Shown here in pieces: positions 1 to 11,468 of a stretch of DNA of 64,000 nucleotides. Source of the DNA: Gaeumannomyces sp. JS-464 (Eukaryota; Ascomycota; Sordariomycetes; Magnaporthales; Magnaporthaceae); contig NGZR01000001.1 of assembly GCA_002197995.1 (NCBI GenBank), positions 7,440,001-7,504,000 on the forward strand. Reading direction: 5' to 3'. The notes under the pieces are model-generated. The model worked only from the letters and a program-made list of their open reading frames with translations. It did no database searches and was not told the origin of the DNA. The position numbers were made by a program, and so were the translations under genes. Every line of letters begins with the position of its first letter. The stretch's first letter is position 1.

Positions 1-309
1 GTTGCTGCCGCCCCGCTGCTGCTTGATCCTGTTCCCAGTCTGCACTATGACGTTGGCGACCTCCACTATCTGAGCCAGACCGGCCTGCGACTGTGGCTGA
101 GGCCGCCGCCACCGCTGCTGCTGGCGCGCCTTCCGCCCATAGTAGCATCGCTGCCGCCGGGAAGCTCGCCTGACATGAGGGCCGGGTCGAGCTCCCACAT
201 GTCTCCCGAGGGGCTTGAGCCCAAGCCGAAGTTGCCGTCGAGGCCAATGTCGACATGAACAGACGGCCAAGGTCGTCGATGATGACGTCGTCCTGGTCCT
301 CCAGCCCCG

Positions 310-2093
310 TCATGCGTCGACAAATATGTTGGCGGCGAGGACCTGCAAGAGGTCCAGGTGCAGCGACAGGTGCTCAGGCGTAGCCGGGACCGGAGCGGCA
401 GGGCTGGCAGCGAAGCGGTCGAGCAGGCTGGCCAGGCGGCCGGAGCGACGGCGCAGGGCGGCCCTGCTGCTCGCGCTGGTAAGGATCTGACCAGAAGTCG
501 TGGTCGGCCCAGCGGCCGTTAGTTTCAGACATGCGCGCGATGACGTCGCGCAGGTGGCTGCCGATGTGGGCGTGCGCCTCGGACAGGGACTCGAAGGCGT
601 CGCGGGAGTCCGGGGGGAAGGCTAAGGAGCCATCGTCGAGGCGGCGCCGGGCGTAGGCGCGCAGGGCGAGGGAGGGCTGCATGCCCGAGGCGAAAAGTGC
701 GGCGCTGCATTCGAGGCGGCAGAAGATGCGGATGATCTCGCGCATGTCGCGGGAGGTCTCGTGTTGCTGTTGATGTGACGACGGTGTCGGTGGCTGCTGC
801 TGCTGTTGCGGCTGTGGAGATGGGGGAGAAGGTGAGGGGTGGCGGGAGGGCGGCATGCTACTGCTGAGATCGGTGTCGTTGGCGAGGAAGTCAAAGGCCT
901 CGGGGACCAGCGACTCGAGGATCCGCAGGCCGTTGGTCAGATGGGTGAGCGCAGCGGCGTGGTCGGCCCGGAGCATCTCGAGGCAGATGAAGGACAGACA
1001 GCAGATGAGGGTCACCTGGATGCTCTCGGGGCTTGACGGGGACGCATGTCTGGCAAGCAGCGCGATGCTCTTGTTGTACTGCTGGATGGTAAACAGCTCC
1101 AGCTCCCCGTTTGACTCACCCCCTGCTGCTGCTCCCACCCCGACTTCCCCGGGACATACGGCCTCGCCGCCCTGGCACCAGTTGCCGTCGGACGACTGCT
1201 GGTACAACTGGTAGGCGGAACCCAGGGCTACCAGGGCGTGCTTGACGGCGCCCTCGCGGTGGGCGAGCCGGGGCGCGATGGTGGCCCAAAAGTACATGGA
1301 GCCGTAGTCGGACACGTGCCCGCCTGTGAGAACGCACGAAGGGGTCGAGTCGGCCGAGCACGAGACGGCAGCGCGGAACGAGTGGAAGAAACGCCTCTCC
1401 TGCTCGGTTCCGCCAATGTCGGCAGCGATGGGTCGCAGCGAGCGCAGACTGGCGTTCCACTGGTAGGCGCGCAGGAACTCCTGGCGCGCCAGCTCCATAT
1501 TGCGCTGCGTCTCCTCGATCCGGCTCGCCGACAGCACCCGACTGGGGGACCGTGTGCTGTCGTAGCCATCGCAGGCCCGGCCCGTTGACATGCAGCGCTG
1601 GCAGGCGGGCTTGCCCTCGTCGCACTTGACGCGTCGGATTCTAGGGGTGATTGGTCAGCTTTTGCCCCCTTTTTTGTCCTACACTTGCTCGCTCGAACAT
1701 TTGCCGCCTTCTGTTGATATGCATGTCTTTCTATCTTCTTCCATTTCCCTTCCTTTCACTCCCACAGATGGTTTGTCATCCATCAAGGGATTTGCCCGAC
1801 TTCTCCTTCTCATCTCGCAGACGGGTCCTTGATTCATGCGTTCCATGTCACAACACTTACTTGCTGAGGTCTTCTTGTTAGCTTTGGGATACGACACAGC
1901 AAATGAGGCCTGTTCCTTCACGTTCTCCTGTCTTCCTTTTGGCGTTTATTGCTTACCAGGTGATGCAGCCGGTACGAACCTTGGGCTTGGATGCCCTTGT
2001 CCGACGCTTAGCCTCGGTGCTCTCGCCAGGACTGTTGGCCGACGACTCCGAGTTGGAGTCGGTTGGCGAGTGGCCCCTGGACGGCTTTTTCAT
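310..2093 (-). CDS. Zn2Cys6 (zinc cluster) transcription factor, three exons including a 3-nt microexon
   Basis: Nuclear DNA-binding regulator. Exon 1 (2093-1957) starts MKKPSRGHSPTDSN and ends inside the zinc cluster at RTGCIT plus TG. A 3-nt exon CAA (1863-1861) and exon 3 (from 1640) then give C-K-IRRVKCDEGKPACQRC, a full Cys6 pattern, followed by STGRACDGYDS. Direct joining of exons 1 and 3 would create TGA. Exon 3 carries a regulator middle region (RRFFHSFR, YFWATIAPRLAHRE, VKHALVALGSAYQLYQQ) typical of ascomycete zinc-cluster proteins, plus Gln/Pro/Ser-rich linkers. Near 465 the frame changes: the DFWSDPYQ frame runs into unlike sequence while another frame continues RRSGRLASLLDRF to LSLHLDLLQVLAANIF and a stop at 310. 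Coding-like sequence in further frames down to position 66 means the real C-terminus is unresolved. Target genes cannot be inferred. Confidence 0.82.
1861..1863 (-). other. 3-nt microexon (CAA) of the zinc-cluster regulator
   Basis: The upstream intron (1956-1864) starts GTAAGC, has GCTAAC about 15 nt before its end, and ends CTCAG. The downstream intron (1860-1641) starts GTAAGT, has GCTGACC near its end, and ends CCCCTAG. Including CAA turns TG|A, a stop, into TGC AAA, giving the invariant Cys-Lys of the zinc cluster. No other acceptor near exon 3 that I checked gives an open frame with Cys at that place. Confidence 0.75.
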
Positions 2094-5000
2094 GGCCAGA
2101 GTCGGTGTAATAAGAGGCGGGCAAGCGGGTCGTCGGCGTCGGCGGCGAGAGGGGGACGCGGTGTGGACTGCTAGTGGTAGCTCGTATAGGGCTGGACAAG
2201 AAGGGAGTTCGGCGTGACAACCGCGCCTCCAAACAGTGACGGCTCCTCAGAGTGGACAAGAGAAACGAGTTCGATGGTCTTCTTTTATCAGGCCCCATTC
2301 GAGAACCAGGCAGGTCAAGGGAGACGAAGCTGTATTAATCAGGCGAACTGGCCGAGATGCCGTTCCCTAGACTTTGCCATGCTGCTCTGACATGACAGAT
2401 ATGAATACGTACCGATCTCACCTCCCATGGCTTTGGCCAGTATCAAGCGGCCGCTACAGCAAAGGCGTGTCGCCATGCCAAAACCGCCCTGCCACTCTGC
2501 CACTGTCGTGGGCTATCCTGGGACCTTGCCAAGGGGCGTTCATGAACCCTTTCTTTTTTTGACTGTTGCCTGGGACCTTACGATCTTTGTGCAGGGGTTT
2601 AGCGCGTCGGAGGGGAGTCCCATGTGGGATTAGATGGGAGTGTGGGCGTGAGGGAGGGGAGGACTGGCGGATGGGAGGGGTGTGCGTGTGGGAAAGGAGG
2701 CTTCGGGAGGAGGGGATAGGGGTGGGACAATGACGACAGAAAGCGTGGCATGAGTAGGGCGGATGGGAAAGAGGGGCTGTGTGTATAGGGGCGTTAGGAG
2801 TTACGGACTGGAGATAGAGGCGGTAGATGGCATGCGGACTAGGCAAGTTGGTAAGGCTGGATATCCAACGGGGCTTCTCCGAGGGAGTGCAGCAGATGTG
2901 CCTGGTGCTAACGTCATGGACGAAGGAATCCGGGGAGTGGTGTGTGTGTATCTTTCTTTGGCGGGAGAGAGCGCCATGCTCGACAGCTGAGAATGGACAC
3001 GGCCGGGATAGGCGATATCGGCAGGCTCGGTGCATTGGGAGTCCCACCGCCACTCGAGCTTTCTTTCCTCTTGGACCGTGTTCCAAGCACGGCGGGGCCC
3101 GGGCGAGTGGGCGGAAGGAGCGCCGGGCTCTGAGCCGCTGCTTCCTGTTTTATTTAGGTAGTGATTTGTTTCATTTTTCCTGCCCTGGAGATTTGGGGGC
3201 AGTCAGCTCCCTGACTAAGACCACATGGCACAAGGCAGGAGCGGACAGGCTCGAGCTGCAGCAGCTCTGGTCTCTGATTTGCTCGTAGGCCCGAATTGGG
3301 TCTTGGGGCATCGTCTGTTGCCCACCCAGACATTCCTGGCCACATCCTGGGTACCTACGCATCCTGGGTACACATCAAATTTGTGTTACTGCCTGTCGGC
3401 GACCTGCCTAGCCACCTGTGGACCTGTGGATAGCAATGCTACGGTACTCTGTGTGTGTGGACTACCAAGGAGGACAAGACTAACGCGGGGATGTGCGGGA
3501 ACCCACGGCCAATTTCCATAGCTAAATGATCCTCCCACATACTTGGCCCCTTATGGTTCAGAGGGTATCGTTACCATGGTGGGTTATGCAGGGAAAGGGG
3601 TAAACAGAGCTCAAAGAGAGAGAGAGAAAAAAGGGAAGAGCGTTCTCCCTTTCCCCACGTACCCCTTCTCATCTTCTTGCTTTCTCGCCGCGTCGCTTGA
3701 CCCGAGGCCTAGAGACGGCAGAGTGACATGGTGGGGACTGGAGACTCGAATCGAAGGGGTTCAGGGATGCCACACCTGGGTAGATGTGCAGGCCGGGGAT
3801 GATGCTTGACTTTTCCGCCTTTGGGCATTGCGGCTTTTGATATTTTCCTTGTCTGGATGGACAGCAAGGAGCGGCCCTCTAGCGCGTGCTACCCGCGGCG
3901 TGCACCCGACATTGTGCATGTAATAGAGAAGGAAGATGGTAGGTGCAATGTCAGACCCTTGCATGAGGCGGGGGAGCTGGCTCGGCTTCAGTACGTACAA
4001 CCAGCCTTCCAACGTCTAGGTAGGTCGCCGCCTCCCGAGATGCTGAGGCAGGTCAACAGCCTATGATTTGAGACGCTTTGTCTCGTGTCTTTTTTAAGAA
4101 TCCGTCATCGAGACCTGCCAGAGACGAGGCGACGGAGCCAAATCCCAACCCACGGGATTCGGTGAGAAACGACACACAGTCGAGTTGTATGTAGAAGGGC
4201 TGGTAGTCGTATCTTGCCATCCCAGCTCAAAGCCCGGCTGAACCACCCAAGGCCCCATTGGGAATAGCGTCCAGGCTGCCAAATAACTTTGATTGATTCC
4301 CCACCCGCTGACCCAGCCCCCACTTCTCGTGCGCGCCTGGTTTCCATTTCGGGTTTGATTCCTTTTTTTCTATACCTTTCTTCATTTTCTTCGTCATTTT
4401 CTTTTCCTCTGTGTTGATGAGGCGCCAAGGCGGCATGCGCTGCACCGGCAAAGCAGGCCTGGCCTGGTTGGAACCCCTCGGGGGCGGGCGCCAGCGGCCC
4501 CGCCTTCCACAACGACGGGCCTGCCACACCGCTCACGCTGCCAATCACCACCACACCACCATTCCTCGACAAGTGCCGCACTATCCGCGAGCTGCCACCC
4601 AGGAACGGAGGTGGCTGAGGAGTGATCCCGCCAGCCGTCATGCCCGAACTCGCTCCTGAGCTGTGCATCTGTCAGATCGCTGGCCAGAACAGCGTTGTCC
4701 TCTGCGCGCACCACACAGCGTGGTATTCTGTGGGGAGGACGCCGGGCATGCGGACAATCTCGGACGCATGCGGGCCATCTGCGGACGCACGCTCTAGGAA
4801 TGGATAACCCGCCCGCTTGTTCTGGGCCTATCTCCTGGTGGACTCACGTCCATGTCCGCACCAGCCGGGGTCATGCTCTCTCCCCTCTCACGTGCCCATC
4901 TTGGGTGCCCTGATGCTGTCGGGGAGCCACCGACAGATCCCCGCACGCGTTGGAAGCGGGAAACCGGCAAGCAAGTCGCTGACAAAGAACCGACGATGCT

Positions 5001-6652
5001 GTCTGCCTCGGGGTATCTTGGTACCCAGCTTTGGCACCCATCGTGGCCCTAGCAAGCATGGATGCTACGGCCCGGTCGAGTCGGGGCTTCCCGGGGGATA
5101 TTTCCCTTGGGCTGGGTGACGATGGTACCCCGCATAACACCCGCTGGCGTCGCCTCGCCTCGCCCAGGTTCATGAGTGAGAATTACACGCGCGCTTGCTA
5201 CTTCGGGAGACCGAGCGTGTGATTGGTCTGCTCGTCTATCTTAGACTCGATGACGAACGGACAGCATTAAAATACTGGCTCGCCAGCGAGCATAGCCGCC
5301 AATCAAGCACGGCCTCTCGCACCCGCACAGCCTCGTGGGCCAGTGGAGAGGACTTGCCTGCCCGTAAGATGACGGAGTCGGAGGGGACGGGGTAGGGGAG
5401 ATGCCAAGCGGACGAGGTTGCGCTTGGACAAGCCTGTTCGGGTTCGGAAGGCCTGGGTGGGTGGGTGGTGGCCTGTCGCTTCCCTGACGCGCCCGCAAAA
5501 CAAGCTTAACGGGTCTTAGGTTGCAGCCAATCACGAGGCTGCCCTCGTAACCAACCGCACGCCATCTGCAGCGCACAGGTCCAGCCCTATGGCGCCGTGG
5601 TCTTGGCTCAATGTCCCCAATGACCCCTTCTCTCCCTCTCCACCTCACATCATCAACACCACCACCGCCGACGCTCGGGAAGCCGCGTCAACGTCTCTGT
5701 CTCGAGCAATCTTGCCCTATTGAGAAAAAGCCTCAACTCTTTTCGCTGATGAGTCTTCTCCTTAAGCCGCTGAGCACCCAAATCTACTGATGCTTTCGGA
5801 TCCTCGGCAAATCGAGCATCGCCCAACACGTTGGGTCGACCGATCTGGAAACTTTGTATCGCAGTCCCTCCGCCGGCATCCAGCATTTCTTGGCTCACTG
5901 AGCCACGGAGGTAGGGGGAGTGTGATTATCAAAAGCACAATGATCATCGGCCAGCCCTATCCACCCATGACCTGTCAGGCCCGTTTTCTTGCTGGGTCGC
6001 CGAGGATCGTCCGACGTCCTGTCTATCTCGAAACTGCTCGACCACTCAACCTACTCTGTTTGTTGCTTGTCAACGTTGCCGTTGGCGCTGCTGGGTGGGG
6101 AAAAAAGCCGTCTTTGAAGGTGCATCAAGTGAGCCACCTGCCCTGCTGAGCCTCGAGCCTGCCATGCAAGCCCCGTTCCATGCTTGCTTCAAGCATCAAT
6201 GGGGGCGACTTGGCCCTGTGTTCATCTCTATACCAAACTTTCCCTCTTGATTGGTCCCAGAACGAGCGTCCGTCCAAGCGGGCGGCGATCCAAAGCTGGC
6301 GACATCACATCCATGGTGGCCCCTGTCCGTCTTCACCTGTCCACCCCTCATATTCCTCACGCCCCGGGGAGGGCGTCTCATGCTACAAAGAGCCGCCGTC
6401 GCAGCCACGCCATATCGTCTTGGGTTTTCTCATAATCTTTTGGAAGCAAGAGCACGCTGGTGTGCATTCTATTTACAGCATTATCACAAAGACAGTAAGC
6501 AGCAGATGCCACCCAAGCGAGACACGTCTCAATAATTGCTTGATTGGGCCGAGTTGGATCATTTCTTTCCCTTCCTTTGCCCCTGTCCAAACAGACTAGG
6601 AGCCTAGCCACCACGCAGCAGGTTGATGGAGCGCTTTGCTACTAGCCAGAAT
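2094..6652. other. Gene-poor intergenic region upstream of the zinc-cluster regulator
   Basis: I see no supportable gene. Open frames of up to 210 codons exist on the minus strand (2454-3086, 4105-4668), but their translations are low-complexity and rich in Pro, Ser, His and Arg, with no recognisable domain. The stretch 2630-2735 is strongly G-rich on the plus strand. It presumably holds the leader and promoter of the regulator starting at 2093 and the 3' flank of the MFS gene. Confidence 0.5.
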
Positions 6653-8933
6653 TTACGAGGGCCCTCGGCCTTCTCGTCTTCCTGCGCCATCTTCGCTGGC
6701 CTCCGCTTCCCTGCCCCCATAAGCAGTGAGGACCGCGGGCTGGGGCTGTTGAGGCAGCGCGCTGGCTCCGTCGACTTGGGCGAGTGTGGGCGGCATCACT
6801 TGGTCGGCGGGGTGCTTCGATTCGTTGGCCTGTCCGGCATCAGGCACCGCAGTACCGACCGCATTTACAGGCGTCGCCGCAACAGGTACAGAGTGACCGT
6901 TGCTCCGCTTGGCCGGATCGGTCTTGTCTGCGTCACCGTTCGTCTCGGCTGTCCCCGCGACGTCTTTCTTCTCCACAGCACCTGCCGCCGTCGCCGCTGT
7001 CGCTGCCGTCGCATCATCCCGCCCGTTGTGCGATGCTCTCGTGGCTGGATATGCGGACGGCACCCCTCGGCGCTCCCGACGCCCGCTTCTCCGGACCGCC
7101 AGCGCCAGCGGCGGGACCACTGGGGGCGCCCTTGGGCTTTTTGATGTTCCTCCACTCCATGAACAAGGCCGAGATGAGGGCGCCAAAGGTGAGGCCCATG
7201 GCGGCGAGAAAGATCTTGGTGCAGGCAAAGTTGTAGGCGTTTGCGATGATGGGCACGACCTCAGGGGGCACGGAGCGCAACAGGGCCGTGATACCACCCC
7301 TGACGATCTTCCTCCGCTCCAGGCCATCGACGCCCGTGAGCTCGGCGACGAGCAGGTTGCTGAGGATGGCCTGGCCGACCGAGGTGAAGACAGCGCCGCC
7401 AAGCTGCTGGGCAAAGAGTTGATGGCGATGCCCGTCGAGACGTCGGCCATGGGCAGCACCGTCTGCACGGCTAGCCCGGCCGTCTGCATGCCCAGGCCGA
7501 GGCCGAAGCCGGTCAGGAACTGGTACGCGATCCAGTGGGCCGACTCGGTGTGCGGCTGGAAGGTGCTCATCAGGCCCGTGCCGATCGACATAATGCAGGG
7601 CGCCAGGATCATGGACGGCACGTAGTAGCCGATCTTCTGCGTCGCGATGCCCGACATCATGCTGGACACAACCAGACTCAGAACCAGGGGCAGCGTGTAG
7701 ATGCCAGACCGCAGCGGGTCGACGCCCTGAGCGGTCTGGAACCAGATGGGAATAAAGTAGATGCACATAAGCATGGCTCCGGCGATAAAGAAGGTAAAGA
7801 TGGTGCCAAAATAGACGCTGCGCTGCATGATAACGTGCGGCGGGATGGTGGCGGTCTCGGGCTTGAGCACCTGCACGGTCCCGAAGCTGAAGATTAGGAC
7901 GGCAAAGATGATAAAGAGCGCGATGATGATGGGATTGCTCCACGCGTAGATCGAGCCACCCCACTGCAGGGCTAGGAGCAGGGCCACGATGGCGGGGACG
8001 AGGAACATGGTGCCGATGGGGTCGAGGCGCTTGATGTGCGTCATGACGGACGCCGGAGGCACCTCGGGCTGCGGCGGGTTCCACCAGATCAACATCAGGA
8101 CGAAGCTCACGGCACCGACGGGGAGGTTCATCCAGAAGCACCATCTCCAGCTCACGGTCCCGGTAAAGGCACCGCCAACAAGCGGGCCCATGACGGAAGC
8201 GATGCCGAAGACCAGACCGAACAGACCCTGAAACACGGGCCGCTTGTGCAGAGGAACGATCATGAACATCAACATGCAGCCGGTGAAGATACCGGCCGAG
8301 GCCATGCCGGCTATGGCGCGGCCCACGATGAAGACGACCGAGTTGGGGGCTGAGCCGCATATTGCAGAGCCTGCCTCGAACACAACAATGCATGTGAGGA
8401 AGATCCTGGAAAAGTGTCAGCCAAGTGAAGCTTGGGGAGTGTATACGTAGCCAAGTAAAAGGGAACAGCATACCACTTTGTCGGATAGAACTTGTACACG
8501 CGGCCAAACAAGAGCTGCGAGGCCGCCGTGGTCAGCATGTAGGCCGAGGCATACCAGCCGACGTCGCCCAGACTCTTGAACTCGTCGGTGATCCTGGGGA
8601 TGGCGGTGGCGAGGATAGTCCTGTCCAGGGCGACCAGGAACAGGGCGAGGAAGTTGCAGAACATGATGGTCCAGAACTTGAAGCTCCTGGGGTCGTAGAG
8701 GCTGTGGCCGGCGCTCCCGGGGCCGGCGGCGGCGGGCGGCGGCAGCTGCTGCGACCCATCGGTGGACCCTCGGCCGGCGTCAGCTTCTCGACATCGCTCT
8801 CGGCGCCAAGCGCTGCTGGTGGCCCGGCCTGGCCCATCTCTATGTCGTCCTTTTCCCTTCCCCGGTCCGATGACGACGACGGCTGGCTGGCCAACGAGGT
8901 TGACGACCAGGACTTGGCTTTTGAGAAAAACAT
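6653..8933 (-). CDS. Major facilitator superfamily drug/toxin efflux transporter, DHA2 type (14 TM)
   Basis: Plasma-membrane drug:H+ antiporter of the fungal family that includes secondary-metabolite efflux pumps. The start [11 protein letters not shown] (8933) leads to a hydrophilic N-terminus, then [21 protein letters not shown] (motif D1 of DHA2 proteins) and [20 protein letters not shown]. An intron (8473-8406) follows YPTKW and joins to [14 protein letters not shown]. Next come [15 protein letters not shown], the motif C-like segment [26 protein letters not shown], and helices up to the segment [18 protein letters not shown]. Frame changes near 8765, 7400 and 7030 are needed. After the last, an Ala/Glu/Lys-rich cytosolic tail stays open to 6653; without it the protein ends at 7014. 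Length is about 730 residues. It is divergent from the regulator at 11469, so co-regulation is possible. The substrate is unknown. Confidence 0.85.
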
Positions 8934-11468
8934 GGTGAATGGCCTCGCGCAGAAAGAGGGGTGTGGGTGTGTATATATTGGATTAGAAACGGGCGCAGCG
9001 CTCAGACCCAAATTATTAATTAAAGAATACGAAAAAGTAAGGCATAAGGGATGAGAGCAAACAAAGTGTGGGAGCGAGTGCAGCGGCAGTGGGCGTGGGC
9101 AACGGCAAGCACGCCCTGTCTGCCAGCGTCTGTGTCTGGCACGGCGGCCGCGTCCCTTGGTTCCCGCGACGACGTCTTTCGACAAGAGCCGTCTGAAGTC
9201 CACAGGGGCAAGGCTTCCCGACTGGAGGACCGGGAGTTATCCCAGATGCAGATTTGGCTGCAGAAGGAAATGCGGCGACGCCACCAAATTAACGGTCTGG
9301 AGGACAGGAGGGTCAAAGGGGTCCAGGAACTCGGGCATTGGAAGCCAGAGGAGACGACTCATATAAGAAGAAAAAAACAAAGAATAACTAGGTAGGCAGG
9401 GAGCAGTAGCAGCCAGCAGCCAGCAGCAAAAGAAGGGCTGAACGGACTCCTGGGTCAAGTCCGTGCCGGCGAGCCAGGCCGACCTATCGGCCTCTATGAG
9501 CTGGCCGACCGCCGACCGACGTGCTGGTCTTGTTTCCCAAATCAGGCATTGTTCACTCCACAACACCCTATCTGCCGTTGGAGCCATCATCCAGCATCCA
9601 TCGTCCGGGCTAGCAGCTTGCCGCAGCCGGCGGCGTGCAGCAGAGGCACCACGAGGAGGAGGAAAAGGGGAAAACGCAGGGAGTGGTCGATGCGGACTGC
9701 TGCGGCTGTTGTCATCGACTCAGCCCATGTGCTGCACCGAGATCTCGCTTTTTACAGGGCTCGCATGCACATCGGGCAGATAGTCGACATAATATTGAGG
9801 CTCGACAGCGCCGGTGGGCTGGAAAAAAGAGCACACTTCCCCATCGGAGCTGCGAGATATCGAGACGTTGAGAGAGACCAATTGGGCCAGTACCGATAGG
9901 GACTAGCGTGGTTACACCGGCAGGGGCTCCTCGGGCACCAAACCAGCAGTCTCGGTCCCGAGCTCGAGGCCAGGCAGCCGAGCCTTCTCCTCCACCCCTC
10001 TTTTTCTTCTGCTCTCTGTGGTGCTGGGCAGAAAAAAGTGGTGTGGCGACGGCAGCCAACGAGCCGGCAGTGAGAGCAGGTGGGTGGCGGGAAAGGGCGA
10101 CCTGTTCGTGTGAGCTTGGGGCAGGAGCAAGAGGGGGAGCACAGCGCGGCACAGCTTGGGTTGACGGCATGCTTGAGTGTGTACGCGCTGCCGCGTGCGA
10201 CGAGGCGTTCTGCCCACCACCCCCTCGACCCCGACCTTGGGTTCCAGGCAGCACGTAGCATAACGCAAGAAGACGCAAGACGCACTACCAGAAAAGCAAA
10301 GCAAAGCGCGGCGCTCAACCGATCCCATCCCTTTGGTCGTTGACGACGCACCGAGCCGCGTTCTAGGCCTGCTGCCCCTTCGTCCGACCTTTTCCCAAGC
10401 CGCCGTCCAATGCTGCGCTGCTCGGACCTGGCAGATTGCTAGCACGCCCGCGCAAAAAGCAGCACCAGCAGCAAGCACCACCACGTCGCGGGAATGACGC
10501 ATGGCCGCAAGCGACACCCGCGGCCTGCCCCTAACCCAAGCAAAAGCAACCTGCCACCACCACCTGTCGCCTGTCTGCCAGTCGGTGCCTGTGCCCGCCT
10601 TCCTGAACGGTGCATGCCCGAGCAGCAGCAGTGGACCGGCAGACAGTCGCGTAGTGGGTTAGATTTGCTCGTGCCCATGTCACTCGTCGATTGGGATCAC
10701 CTCCTATCAGAGCGGCCAATTCCCAACAGAGCTCTCTCACCCCCCCTCCTCCTCCCCACACGGCCGCCAGCAGCTAGTCGAGCCGACCATTTGCTTTTTG
10801 CTTGTCATTTGCACCGCCTCCGTCCTGATTTTATTTGATTTTATCATTTTATTTCCCCAGGTCTGCACAGGCCCCTAGCTTGCCTGGTGCCCGGCTGGGC
10901 GGGGCAATTGACAGCTCACACGAGACAAAGAGACAAAGGGGAGAAGAAAGGGTAAAGCGAGAGCCCCGAGGTCAGACGGCCGAGGGCGCCACGCAACGCA
11001 CCCCAGACGCGGGCAATTGCGGCTGTCCTGTCGGCGCACGAAGCGCAACCAACGACGGGGAGGACCAGAAGAAGCAAAACAGAAAAGAAAAAAAAAATAA
11101 GTAAAAGTCGAGAAGGAAGCTTCTTTTTCGTGAGCACGCAAGCTTTCCCGCCAGATTGCGGCATCGGATGGGGCCGGGGGATCTTTCTTTTTGACAAGCA
11201 AGCGTGCCAAGGAGAGTTTGCCCACGTCCTAAGACCTAGCGGCTCTTTGTGCTGGGCCCGAGCTCGACATCGCTGCATGTCCAAGAGCTGGCACTGCTGG
11301 TAGCACCAGGGGTGGTTCTGCAAACTCAAAGCGCCCCTCGGATCCGAAGCAGCTTCATCTTCTTCCGGAGCCTCTCTCCAAGGGTGCCCCATCCTGGGCT
11401 GCTGTCAGACAGGCCCGTGACGATCTCTCTCACACCCCCCCCCCCCCCCCCCCTAGTCGCCCTCCATC
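8934..11468. promoter_or_regulatory. 2.5 kb divergent intergenic region between the MFS pump and a zinc-cluster regulator
   Basis: The region lies between the two start codons and so should hold both promoters and long leaders. No convincing gene is present; a 201-codon minus-strand frame (9912-10517) lacks any domain. A run of 19 C (11435-11453) ends 15 nt before the regulator ATG, and purine-rich stretches occur at 11060-11110. Several CGG/CCG words are present, but in GC-rich DNA I cannot call specific zinc-cluster operators. Confidence 0.45.
11435..11453. repeat. Poly-C tract, 19 nt
   Basis: Uninterrupted C run preceded by CACA, just upstream of the ATG at 11469. It would lie in the 5' leader of the polyQ regulator and is a likely site of length variation or sequencing error. 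Confidence 0.9.

Noticed and set aside
2454..3086. 210-codon open frame on the minus strand
   Set aside because: Low-complexity Pro/Ser/His-rich translation with no domain; lies in G-rich DNA where stop codons are rare on the opposite strand.
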